A model generated the notes under the pieces. It was not told where the DNA came from and did no database searches. It saw only the letters and a list, made by a program, of their open reading frames with translations. DNA of 64,000 bases from Cardiocondyla obscurior (Eukaryota > Arthropoda > Insecta > Hymenoptera > Formicidae): assembly GCF_019399895.1 (NCBI RefSeq), contig NC_091872.1:5402395-5466394 (forward strand). Direction: 5' to 3'. Both the position numbers and the translations under genes were made by a program. Position 1 is the stretch's first letter. Every line of letters begins with the position of its first letter. Shown here piece by piece: positions 1 to 11,563 of the stretch.

Positions 1-2704
1 AACATTTTTATCGCACGCATCGACACTGCGTGAGACCACGCGCGTTTTATCGGCAGCATGCCGCCGATCGTCCTGACAGTAGCGTGCGTTCTTCCCATGC
101 GTGTCCCCTTCGCGACGACTGCACGCCAACGTTTGTCGACTTGACGACGCACGAAGCACACCTGTTTTACGCTCGATACCGGTCCACGTGTCTCGTCAAA
201 TCGAGAAAAGCTATTTCTCTTATTGTCTCCGTTCCTATCGGATTAGTTTAATACACCTTTCAGCGGTTGTCTTGACTAACAAACTACTAGAAAATAATTA
301 GATAAATAATAAAAAATATAAGGTTGGCAAAATATGTAATGAAAAATTTGTCCGTTTTTATCTTAACTGATGAATTTTTTAATAAATTTTTTTAAATATT
401 TTTTACTTTGTTATTGTATTAATTGATTGCTACATATAATAACGGAATTTTTAATAGTCTGTCTTGAGAACGTTATCGATTTCGGTAGTTGGTGAGTCAA
501 GATTAATCAAGTATCTTTTGTTCACGTCTGAGTATAAGAAACGACTGATGCGAGATAATTTGGGGTGATCATGATGAATTAATGATCCGCCGAATCAGCT
601 GTTATAAATTGCCGCGCGTAGCTTCTTTGTATCGCAAGATTGATCCATCGGTGATCTTACTTAATGCGTTTAAATACTTTAGATGAAAGTCGGGCTTTCT
701 AAATGCTCGATTTTAATAAGTTCACGGTGCGAGTTCCTTCTCATTGTGCAGCACCGCAATTTATTATGTCTATAAATGCATTGCTTGATAGCTGCAGCGC
801 AGTTTCGCCTCCGTTCACTAAAAGCCTGCGTCCGTTTATTGAATTATCGAGCTAAACTTTTCCGCAAAAACACCGTTCGATATCATTCATTAAACATGAT
901 TCGTTATAACCCTTTTTTTAATTTTCTGTTCATTGTAACTAGAAATTTAGTAAATGTAATTAATAAAAAAATTACTTGTGTATAAAATTTTAAATTTATA
1001 ATTAAAAATAATTAAAAGATAAGTTGAGATGCATAATTTAATTTTTAATGAGTTTACATATTAAAAGTTTTTTTATCAACACAAGATTAACAAATATATT
1101 TTGCGATAAATTTTTTTTTTATTAATAATAAAATAAATTTTATACCAATTGTAAGAATTATTATTTTTAATGAATAAATAATGTAGGTAGGAATTGACAC
1201 AGTTGCAAAATAGTTCGGAACAATTATCTCGTTACAGAAATGATAATAGAGATAATGGTCGAATGATAAATGAATACGCGTTAGGCAACGCGTTTAATCA
1301 ACTGCATTTAATCTCCGCGCGAGAATGGAATACGCCGTGAAACTATTACCGAGGTCGGTTAATAGGCTTGTCTTCGTGGACCGATTTACGATTACGTGCG
1401 GTCGCGTAAATTCACGGCGCGGACAAAACTTCACACAAAAGTTTTTCGATCGAGGCCGCGAAAACAAGGCGAAGTATTCGTGGGGATAGGGAGGTCACAA
1501 AGCCGCACGGCGCTTTCCGCGAGATGTAACTTGAGGCGCGACAACGATTTCGTGGACCAGCGCTCGCGAGATCGATCTGGACCGGGATGAGGTAACCCGA
1601 TCGAGCCGCTTAAAATGAAGTTGTTGGGGCGAAATCGGCGGATTTGCGGAACGTAGGGCTTCGCGCGATGCCGTCGACTGATGCCTCGCTCTGGCGAGGA
1701 CGGGCTTTCCCTCTATTCCCTGCGCTCCCTTCCCTCAAGCTCACCGACGTCGTCTCTCAAACACTACCGCTGCTTGGCAAAGACCACGTCGTTATTGCCA
1801 ATATCGTTGCTTCGTCTTGCAAGTCTCACTGACCTCGTACCTGCATTTCTAGATTCGTATTCCTTAAAAGATCGAACGTGCGAGTGACGACATTGCATAA
1901 ATAATATCACGAGATTTATATTATATTTCTGAGAAACTAGCGACAGTTTCGTCAGCTTTTATTTACGCTCGAATGTGATATAATTTTATATTTGCATTTT
2001 TTTTTTTTTTAATAATAAAAACTTAGATTCGTTAAAATTCTCGTTAGTCAACGGTATAACTTTTTCGTCAAAAGTTATTTGTAAAAATAAATTTCTAATT
2101 TAAGTAACGCGAACCGATTTCTGGTCACGTTATTTTCGTGGATTCGACGGTAATGAATACCGCGTCGAGCGAAACGCGATCGCGAACGAAACGCGAGGAA
2201 GAGCGAAAGAAATGCGTCCGTCACGCCTCACCGATGTCGTATATCCGCGACTTTAGGACGGCGGATTTGAGAGGAGCATCCGTTTTTTTGCAGATCTTAC
2301 AGAACGCCTACGAAGTTAAAGCGTTGACGGGAAAAAAAGTGGCAATTTCTGGGAGGGTTCATCTGTGTGTCACGCGTTTTTTTGGTGCAAGTATTATGAC
2401 CCACGATATCACGCGACATGCATAAATTATATGACGTAATTATACTTTAGGTTATATATTGAGCAACGTAAGCCAGCTCGTTTCTATCGTCATGCCGGGT
2501 CATTCCTCTGATATAAACGTGCCGCCGGCGAGTGTTCCCCATAAAACGTCCCTTATATTCCGCTTAGTTTTTAAAATGCCATCGGCATGCACACTCTAAC
2601 TCATCCGGCGATTAAATATATGTGCGATGAGATTTACACAAAATTGGTAATTATTTTGTGAAAATTAAAATTAAAATTTGTCTTTTGTAGAACTCGTGTT
2701 CAAT
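1..2704. other. gene-less AT-rich stretch with CpG-rich islands
   Basis: I see no supportable gene here. AT-rich sequence is interrupted by CpG-rich islands at about 1260-1850 and 2100-2420. Frames open in these islands are short and occur on both strands, so they look like chance openings. If the SLC16-like exon at 7938-9258 continues leftwards, this stretch is part of its intron or later exons. I found no transporter-like helix sequence in it. Confidence 0.5.
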
Positions 2705-2962
2705 TTAAAAAATTATATTATTAAAATTAAAGAACTTTCTTTTTGTCGAAACGTGCTTGTTTTGTCCTGGAATAAATTCTGTTGACAATTCTGGACAAAC
2801 TGTTGTAGGATTATACCGCTGGGACATCGACGTCCGAGTGATATTTTCTCGTATCTTATCGCACAATTCCTCAAGTGACATACTAGAGATGTGAATGCTA
2901 TCTCGTGGATGCAATTTATTCCGCGATTTATCCGATGTGAAGAAAGTTCTGCGTGATTTTTG
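2705..2962 (-). CDS. candidate terminal exon, unknown protein (weak)
   Basis: A minus-strand frame of about 85 codons starts right after a good splice acceptor (T-rich tract ending in CCTAG, AG at 2964-2963) and runs to a TAA at 2705. The flanks are about 20-25% GC and this block is clearly richer, which is exon-like. The acceptor leaves one base before the first full codon, so the upstream exon would have to end in phase 2. The SLC16-like exons upstream end in phase 1, so it cannot join them directly and intermediate exons would be needed. The peptide is mixed polar, with no membrane helix and no family I recognise. It could be the cytoplasmic tail of the SLC16-like gene, a different gene, or chance. 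Confidence 0.18.
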   Translation of the reverse strand, partial: QKSRRTFFTSDKSRNKLHPRDSIHISSMSLEELCDKIRENITRTSMSQRYNPTTVCPELSTEFIPGQNKHVSTKRKFFNFNNIIF

Positions 2963-5900
2963 CTAGGATAAAAATAAATTCTTTTTGTTTAGTATTTCTT
3001 GAACTAGATTTAAAGTTATTTTGTTGTTTAAAAAAAATCAAAGAAAGCTATCGGAAGTAATTTTAGAAAGCAACATAGAAAGAAATAACTTTCATAAATT
3101 GTTAAAAAATAATTTAATAATTTTTGATACCAATAAAATTCATATTTGATACAGATCTTATTATTTAAATATTTAATAATCACATGTAACTGTAGACAAA
3201 TTGTAATTAGTGATCGAATTTATTAGGCAATATGTGTAAATATGTGAGAGAAATATGTGTAAGAGTCGCAAGCGTCGTCAATAGCGTAGATAAGTAGGAA
3301 CAGTTGAATGGAATGGAGTTAGTCTCGAGCGAATTCGTCGTAGGGTTCATTAAATCAAATGAGGCCGAGATTAAATGCCGTGCTTATACATCGTGGAGCA
3401 ATAAGATAGCTCTTGCGTATACCTACATGAGCATATCGCGATATTGCTCGTTTGCACAGCTCAGGAAGTTTGTGTTCCGCCTTCTTGTCTCGATGTAGGA
3501 CTTCCAATTACGTCGATAGAAAGGACTTTTATCAGATTTCTTTTCCCCTACGTCCGGCATTTCGATAAATGAAAAATCTATACTCCTAATTGCGATACTG
3601 TTTATATCGATGTTAGCGTTGATTCCATTATGAAGTTTTATTAAATTATTTTGATGCTAGATTACATATAATAAAAATAAGATATATGAATCGTTTAATT
3701 ATAATTTATTTTTGTTTTAAACATTTATATTGCAAAAATCGCTGCAATGTTTCTCGCGACTATAAAAAAAGATACTTTAGATTCCGGGAGGGCACTGGGA
3801 GAAAAATATTATTCGAATATCTACGTCGCGAGCGGAGGAGGAAGAAAGGACCGGAGAAAAGTGTACGCGTTTGATAAACCCGTTGCGAGATTCAACCAGA
3901 GGGGGGTATACCACTTTCACCGAATGAAAGTAAAACTCGATTCGGCAGGCGCGGTCGACTGTCGCGGATATACTTTCGGATGTCATTAACCGTCCTCGCC
4001 GATTTCATTTCATCTGCCGTCGTGCGGCCGGCACATTCGCGAACGATAAACTCCCGCGCGGACGAGAGGAACACTAGTTCCAATAAAGTTTTACGAGGAA
4101 AAACGAACGACGGAAGCTCGGAGGAAGACGCGCCGTATTCGCGAATCACCGGCGCGGCCCGCGTTCTTTTTCCGTCTTGCAAGACGCGTCGCAGATTTGC
4201 GGGATATTCAAGTTTACGACGCGCGGCACGATGTACCAAAGCGACAGGGTGTCTGCACGCATTTATATTACGCGTGGTTCGTATCCGTGGTTCGATTCGT
4301 TGATTTTTGTAGCTGCACATTCATATCCGAGCGACGGTCGAAGACAGGCATGTTCTGGAAAATAATATTCTAATTTAAATGCTAAATCTTTGATACGATT
4401 CTGCTTCAAAATCCATAGTTGGAATTGTATGTTTTTCCGGATAAATTCTTAAATATAATTTTTCCTTCGTATCCGCTTAATCCTCGCAACATCTTTATCG
4501 TATGAAAGTGTAGTACGTTATCGATATAATGGCTAATTTTATCCTTTCTTTGAGGCCTTTATCTTCTCATAACTGCTGGATGATGCATTTTAATGGGTTT
4601 CCCTTTTTTTGCGCCCGCTGCTCGTTAGAACTACATTATTTCCGTATCTTTATCTCGCGTTGTTACAGCTCTTAATTTACAGCCTTCCAGTCGCTAGTCG
4701 TGTACTCTCGCGCACAGTATATCATCTCGATACAAGCGTATCCGGTTTTATGATTGTTACCGATGTGCGGTATGAAATCTTTTGGGGCGTGTTATTCGAA
4801 GTCTCCTTTTGCTTGTCGTAGCGCGACTCAGATAATTATGTGCCGCATAATTATGCAAATGCTCGCCGTTAGGGTTGTATATTACAGCAATTAGCAATTC
4901 AATATCTTATTTGTGATGAATTAATCATTTTGCTAATGCGTGTCAAGCGACTGCGATTTATTTCTCGTTTCATATGCATTTATATATGAATCTTGCGTGT
5001 AAAATACCACGGCACAAGGCGTGAATGTTGATCAATTAAGTAATAATTAGATCAGCGCAAAAAGAAAAAGCATAAAAATTATTTCTAAGAATACAATAGT
5101 TGCTAACTAGATTTGTAATTAAGCGCATTTTATCGCACGCGTGAAAACTAACTTGCTTCATTCAGATTAAATCTGGAGCATGTTGTATGTATAATAAATT
5201 TTTTATATACTTTTTTTTTTTAATATATATTTTTAATGTTAGAAAGTAAAATGTTTCGCAAATAGATCAACTCTCGGTAAAGGTATGAAGGATCTGAGTA
5301 GTCGGTAAGTTAGTACAAGCTGATAAAGCGGTCCACAAGCAGAAGGGTTGCACTATCTGTTTTATCAGAATCTGGTCGATAGAGTATCTAGGGAACTTGG
5401 ACTTTTCTCGCAATAAGAAAAAGCAGGAATAAATATTAATTGTTGGAAGGAACTGCTTTGAATCACTTTACATACGTCAATAAATTTGAATAAACTAATT
5501 ATTTTTAACATTTAGTTTAATTGTAATATTTATTGATCGAGTCTTCTCTCTCGTTCTGAAGTGAAATAATTTCCAATTTACTCCGTATCTGTTATTTAGT
5601 TAAAGAAAAATAAAAAACCGGAGTTGGTGAGAAGCCAAGATTTATTTACCTCCCTATTTATTTAACGGCGCCAGATTTGTTAAAGTCAGTTAAAGATTTA
5701 TTAAGCAGAATGTAGGTACATCCAGTAATTTTCTTTCCTGAATCTTCTGATAAATTTTTCCGTGGAATTATACTTGCTCGTTCTCGCTGTGAGTTCCGTA
5801 GCTGGAAAAATATTTATGGTTCTCGTACTTGCAAAATTACTCACGTTGCAATGTTTGGCGGAATATATTGAATTCGCGAAAACGCAATTCAGCGAAATAA

Positions 5901-7937
5901 CAAGATAAAAGCCATCGGGCGGGAAGTCGAATATATATTTTGTTTGTAATGGAAAAGTGAATATCGATAATTTATTGAAATAAAAATTGATTAAAGGTAA
6001 TTCGACCTGAATAAAAGTCAATCGGTGGGAATGCGAATAGGAGATCTCTTGAAATGGTAATGGCAGAATAGAAAACTTGTTCAATGAAAAATTCATCGAA
6101 AAGAATGTTGACCCAGTTATGACTAGTCAAGCTAACATCAAATCGCAGGTCAAGCGATATCAAATCTTTCGTATAATAATTTAAAAAACTTTTCTGTCGG
6201 TGTAAATTTATGCTTCATGATTTCTCCTTTTGATAAATGTTCATCTCGGTGAAGTGTTTTCGCGTAATTTGCCATCCGATTAAATGCTCGGCGATGAATT
6301 GTTACCTAGTTCCGTTTTCCATTATGTAATTTAAATTTGCGTCCGATTCAATGTTCTTGTCGACAAATAACTTCGGGTTGATTGTAATTTAAGCCTTTAT
6401 GATTGCTGAACTTTTGGTGGATTTTGAAATCGTGTCGCACAAATGCAATTCTGTTCTTGTACTGGAAATTTAGTTTGTCTTACGAATAACATTGAAATAT
6501 ATGTAAATGCCTCAAGCGATATTTAAATTTTTATTTAAATTAAGAAAAATTACGATATATTTATATTGTTAGTTAACCGGGTTAACATTATTTCGCACGA
6601 TGTATCCGTTCAGTTTTTTTTTTATTTTTTTTATTTTTTTTTTTAATAAAAAGATTAAATGTTCAATTAAATAACAATAATTGATTGAAACAGTAATAGT
6701 TTTTTTAGAACAAAATAAATTCCGAAAATTGATACAAACGCAGAGAGAAATACTAGATGCAAAAATAACATTTGTAAGGCTCTACCATTTTTTGATCGGA
6801 ATAATTTATATTATTAGCAAATATTTATTTATTGCTGTAATTATGATATTCGCTCGTTCCTCGGATGATTTTACATCTGTTTGCTGTGTAGTAGAGCATT
6901 CGCGTCGGCGATCGTGTTAATCGAATCAATAACGTAACTAACGGGTGTGTTCGCGTGACAATTTACACGCATACGTGCGGAAGCTTTAAATAAATATCGT
7001 AAGACGCAGGCAAATTTGTTCGCCGCCGTGCAATTTACGTGGACCGCCCGGACAGTTGTTGCAAGCGTGTCGAATCCCTCCAGCAATTCTTGCGCCCTGA
7101 AACTTTCCGCCAAGTTTTGTCGAGCAAAACAGCGCGCCTTCGGTCGGATATTAATCGGCGTGGGTGGCGTACATTTGCATATTAACGAGCATCGTAACGT
7201 GATGTATACGTTCGTCGCGTCTCGATTACTCACCCGACTTTGATCGATCAGCTTTCGCGGGGAAGAGGTCAGTTCTCCCGATTTCGAGCGCACATCGTTC
7301 TGATTGGATTTGCTAATTCCGGAGTGAAAATTTATCTAGCTAATCTGATTTTGCAGCTAGTGGTTAGATCGCGCGGATTAAATATATTTTTTAACTAGTG
7401 ACTAGCTTGGTACTGGCCATAAATTATAAGAAAGTATTTATTATTTAGTGACTATCTTTAAAAAATAAAATAAAGTTGTCATTTAAAAATTTTGCTAGAC
7501 AGCCACGAGATGAACCACGAAATTGGCTAGCTAATTATTAGGTAATAGTGGGAATCAATTTCCACTCGGGTTGTGACGCGAAACGAGACCGACCACATCG
7601 TCTCTTCGCGATCGCGAACATAAATTACAGATACGTCTTTCGAGATCACGTCGTCAGTTCTTTTGTCGCGCGAAGGAGTAGAGATATGAATTAATTACTT
7701 TCCGTACATCTTTGACGCCAAGTATGCGTTCTTAATTTTGATTATTTTCAAGTTATAATTATTTAATGATTAACATTCATATGTGAGAATACAATTTTCA
7801 CAAATTATATGGTTCTTGCCAGTTTGCCTGTTACGGTTAACGATATTCATGATTAATGCTTACATGCTCCCGTTGAAACTATCGAGTATTAGGCCGGGAT
7901 TCGATTATCAAGTCGATAACACTTGTATACGTCGTAC
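2963..7937. other. gene-less AT-rich stretch, probable SLC16-like intron
   Basis: This follows the splice donor of the SLC16-like exon at 7938-9258 and so should begin as its intron (GT at 7937-7936). CpG-richer islands lie at about 3740-4340 and 6860-7290. Frames in them are open on both strands and none encodes the expected SLC16 helices 2-12. A degenerate tandem repeat lies at about 5905-6115. Confidence 0.5.
5905..6115. repeat. degenerate tandem repeat, about 106 bp unit, two copies
   Basis: Two consecutive units of about 105-106 bp align: one begins near 5905 with TAAAAGCCATCGGGCGGGAA and the next near 6012 with TAAAAGTCAATCGGTGGGAA. Both continue with similar spacing through AATGG and a GAAAAATT-like tail. 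The copies are clearly diverged. On the minus strand they are open and read as repeated hydrophobic peptides, but this is a by-product of the repeat rather than evidence of a gene. Confidence 0.4.
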
Positions 7938-9258
7938 CTGAGTTCCCGACTGTCTGCTCGAATCGCGTCATCGCCGGTTTCATCAGCAGGCCGGACGCCA
8001 GTTGCAGCCCGTGAGAGATTAGGTGCACGAGAATCGTTATTATGATAATAACGTATCCCCAACCGCCTTCCGGGTAGTAATGCTTATTGAGCGTGATTTT
8101 TTTTCGTGCGTTTATCGCGTCGAGAGACTCCTCGGCCTCCTCCGCGTTCTCCAGCCGATCGAGCAGATTCTCGGATTCGCCGACGCTACCGAGGCCTCCC
8201 TCGAGAATTAGCTGCTCGGAGAATCGCCTTCTCATCATCTTGGGCGTAATCGAAATGGCGCTGCTTTTACGACCGGCAGAACCAACGTTGGCATTCGCGT
8301 CGGTACTCTTTTCGTTGGCAGCTGGACTCGCGTTTCTAGATTCGTTAGCAATCCGACTTTCATTGCGTTTCGGATTTTTAGCGGATGCAGCGACTTCGGA
8401 AGAAAACGGAGAGATGGATCGTGTCGCGCGAGCCGTCTTTGGAAAAGTCCGCGAGTAGGTATTAATGAGAATCGATTCCGCGGTGCTCGCGACGCCGATG
8501 GTGCTCTCGCAGCTTCCGATTGCATCATCGACGAGCTGCTGCTCGGAAAGTCGGCGATTATCTACACGGCCGATCTTGCGACCTCGCGACGAGTACGTTA
8601 GATCTGAGTATCGGCGATAGGGTATCGGCCCGGTAGCAATCGAGTGCCGGCGCTGAATCGCGGCCCCGTTGTCCCCGATGACGATATCGTGGTAAAGGCT
8701 ACCGGCCGAGTTTCTACCAGAGGACGGCGGCAGGAAGCTTTGGCAAGTCGATACGGAGTTTCCGGAGTCCTTCCGCGTCGCGACAACTCCCTGGACGGAG
8801 TCTCGTGCGGAGCACGTGGACGTGGACGAGATCTTCCGGCGTTCGTACTGACCGCGCGCGGAGAATTGCGTCAGGAAGCAGCGGCAGCGTAGCATTCGCG
8901 ATAGAATCTCCGGATGCGCCAGCAACAGCTCGGGCAGCTCGATCTCGCTCCACGATTTCGCAATGTCGCCGGAAGACTCGCTCGTCAACGCCCGCTTTGA
9001 AACGAGGCTCTCGGACGAAGAGCGGCCCTCGGATTCCACGACGGATATTTTCCGCGCGTTGCACTCGCGTTGCCGGCAGCGACATGCTGCAGCGTCACGA
9101 TCGGGATAGGATTCTTTCTCCTCCTCCTCCGGCTGTTCGTCGTCGTCATCTTCGTCGAGCGAATTCTCCTCGCTTACAGCCGCGCTGTAAGATCGGCGAC
9201 GCTTGCGATATGCGGGTCCTACGCGCGACGGTCTCGCCGAATCAGCTCGTTCGTTCAT
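7938..9258 (-). CDS. SLC16/monocarboxylate transporter-like, first coding exon (copy A, partial)
   Basis: This exon encodes the N-terminus of a proton-linked monocarboxylate transporter-like protein of the plasma membrane (SLC16, major facilitator superfamily). From the ATG at 9258 it gives 440 residues. Residues 1-392 look disordered, rich in Ser and Arg, with an acidic run at about 30-48. Residues 393-404 read HYYPEGGWGYVI, the conserved SLC16 motif at the start of helix 1, and helix 1 spans about 403-425. The exon ends in a loop at a clear donor (CTCAG/GTACGA, GT at 7937-7936), phase 1. An in-frame TGA at 9363-9361 with no intervening ATG supports the start. Helices 2-12 are absent from the window, so this is a partial CDS. 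The extension is far longer than the few dozen residues usual in the family. The 13 best-matching residues make the family call firm; the substrate cannot be told. Confidence 0.85.
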
Positions 9259-9263
9259 TTCAT
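9255..9263 (-). promoter_or_regulatory. two-codon upstream ORF overlapping the copy A start
   Basis: On the minus strand ATGAAATGA lies directly at the start of copy A. The first ATG (9263-9261) opens a two-codon frame whose TGA overlaps the main ATG (9258-9256). Such an overlap could lower initiation or force termination and re-initiation at the main start. That role is inference; only the arrangement is seen. Confidence 0.4.
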
Positions 9264-11563
9264 GGATCGTTTTGCGAACTCGTGCGATATCGCGGAGACG
9301 TTCTCGGTCGCTGGATCTTCGTGCCGAGGAAGCGATGCTCGGAATCGCGTTATGTCGCCGTCACGCGCCGTCGCGTTACTTATCTCGATATTTAAATGAG
9401 TCACGAACAATGCGAAGTACTTTGTATGTAAGTAATTCTTTCGAAGGATAGGTGTCCACGGCACGTTTATTTCGAGCTTTCAAAGTGCAACTCGGTAGAT
9501 ATATGTATATTTATCGCGCGGCATCAGTGCTTTGGAAGTGCGATGCACTTGTCCAGCGTAACAGCCTCGCGCTTTTCAACCTGTTGTTTTATTTTTTTTT
9601 ATTTTTTTTGATCTGACTTTTTTTTTATTTTCACTTTTGCAATTGGACTCGCGTCACGAAAGAGTACGCCCGGCAAAAAATTTAACTGAGAATTAAATTA
9701 CACTAGCACCATCGGCGGCTTTCGAACGGTCACTGTCCACGACGTGTGAAATCGAACGACATTGCGCGAACGCATCGCGATGCTTTGCACGCATTAGGCC
9801 GAACGTGAGCCGCGCGACGCGTTTCGACTGCCGATTCGTTGTCCTGATTTTTCTCACACGTACCTTTTGCGATGTTACGCAGTAGACAGTCTTCTTTCGT
9901 ATGCATTAATCTCGAAAAGAGCGTGAGGGTCGGATAAAAAGTGTGTCTACCTTTTCGGAATAAGTAATGACACTGGGAAAAAGTTACTACTGTTGGGAAA
10001 ACTTGATAAGTTTTTTTATTATTAAACGAGGCGTTAATTTGTGAGAACTTTAATTTTAAGTTGCTTATAAATTTATATTTTTTGTCTCTTCTTTTAGAGC
10101 ACATTTTTTTATTCACTGACGATATTGTTGTAGGTTTTATCAATAGTGCTATAGAATATTTTTAATTAGGCTGTTCTTAATTGCATTATTTTTCCTTGCA
10201 ACTTTAATGGCAAGAAGTAAACTTTTTCGGAATAAAAAGATACTGTGGAAATTGCGAAAACTGCATTTCGGACATGACAAAGCAAACAATTTACGGTCAA
10301 TCTGTAGAAACTTGGCCCGTAGAAAATACGACAAGAAAATCAATGTGTGTCAGAGGTGTAACGTCGGGTATAACTTTGATCGCAACTTCGGCCACAGTTA
10401 CCGAGATTCTTTAGAAATAGTAAGCATTATTTCCTTTTAATGCAACTTAATAGCAGATCTCATTCGAGGCAAAACTTTCACAATTATTTTATTATTATAC
10501 AATAAAGTTTCGCCAAGTTATAGAAATTACCGAATATGAACTATATTTATCTTAGAATTCCTTGGTAAATATTTTATAAAATTTATTAAAAATTTAAGTA
10601 TTTTAAATTAAATAAATTTTTGATCAAACGCGTTATCTTTTATTATTATAATTTATTGATATAAAGTACAGATGAAATAAATAAACTAATGACTTTTTAT
10701 TCAAATAATTTTGCACATATATTTTTATTAGAAATGATAAAATATAAATGACAAATATGTCGGATTAAAATTTGAAAGGAGTGGAAAAAGAGTTGAGTTT
10801 TCGCTTTTTTGACTTGCCCTGTGTCCACGGTATCTCCGGGTACCGGAAGCGTATAATTTATGATACGATCAGATTTGAGAGGGGTTGAGTATATCTGTAG
10901 TTACATAAAACGTGATCAAAATACGATCTGTAAGGAGACATATTCAGGTCAGAATTAGGAAACTATCATCGTCGTGATTTACTCTTTATGATGATGAATA
11001 GCGTGCTATTAGTTTACGGGAAAACGTGTGAAAAATGATTATATTATGCAAGTAAAGCATAGACAAAAATGTAACGTTACTTTAACTGAATATAGGTATG
11101 CGATAAAAGAAAATCAGGTACTTTTGAAAAGGTGTTATAACTGCGATTGATTTAAATTAGAATAATCTTTTCGGTTGAAATTTATTACCAAGAGAATATT
11201 GTAAACCGGAGTATTCGCATAAATCTATGTTGCATAATTTTCGTGCATTTGAATGTTAGATTTACATTTATAATTCACAATTAGCACATTGGTAACGAAC
11301 GCTCGAATAATGACGCCGTATTTACCTCACTTGAATATAGAGTCGAATAATCGCGCTAATAAATATCCTTGTCGCGATATGGATTTATTTACTTTATGTG
11401 TACACGAAATATAAAATATTACAAATTTTATTACAACATTTTTCCTATCAAATGTCAGGCTTCAAAGTTCACAAGTTATAAAGTCCATAATTAATTTTTG
11501 TTATATAAATAATATATCGGCATATTAATTATATAGTAGATAAAAAATATCGAAATTCCTTAC
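9264..11563. other. spacer between the two SLC16-like exons
   Basis: This is the intron following copy B if both exons belong to one gene, or intergenic or intronic sequence if not. It contains no large exon and nothing resembling SLC16 helices 2-12 on the minus strand. It is AT-rich, with T-rich runs at about 9590-9630, apart from a short plus-strand frame at 10207-10440. Confidence 0.55.
10207..10440 (+). CDS. small basic ORF, 77 codons (doubtful)
   Basis: A plus-strand frame with a true ATG runs 77 codons to a TAA inside AT-rich DNA. The peptide is strongly basic (Lys/Arg/Asn) with a single VCQRC pair of cysteines and no second pair, so there is no complete zinc-binding site. GTAAGC follows near codon 72, so it could also be an exon ending at a donor. 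It lies on the opposite strand between the two SLC16-like exons. I recognise no family, and chance openness is quite possible. Confidence 0.15.
   Translation: MARSKLFRNKKILWKLRKLHFGHDKANNLRSICRNLARRKYDKKINVCQRCNVGYNFDRNFGHSYRDSLEIVSIISF

Noticed and set aside
321..360. A sequence beginning AGGTTGGCAAAATATGTAAT that resembles a mariner-type inverted repeat end
   Set aside because: The likeness is from memory and imperfect. No matching opposite end within about 1.5 kb and no transposase-like frame were found.
8805..9395. A 196-codon plus-strand open frame
   Set aside because: It is antisense to the SLC16-like copy A exon, whose family motif and start are clear.
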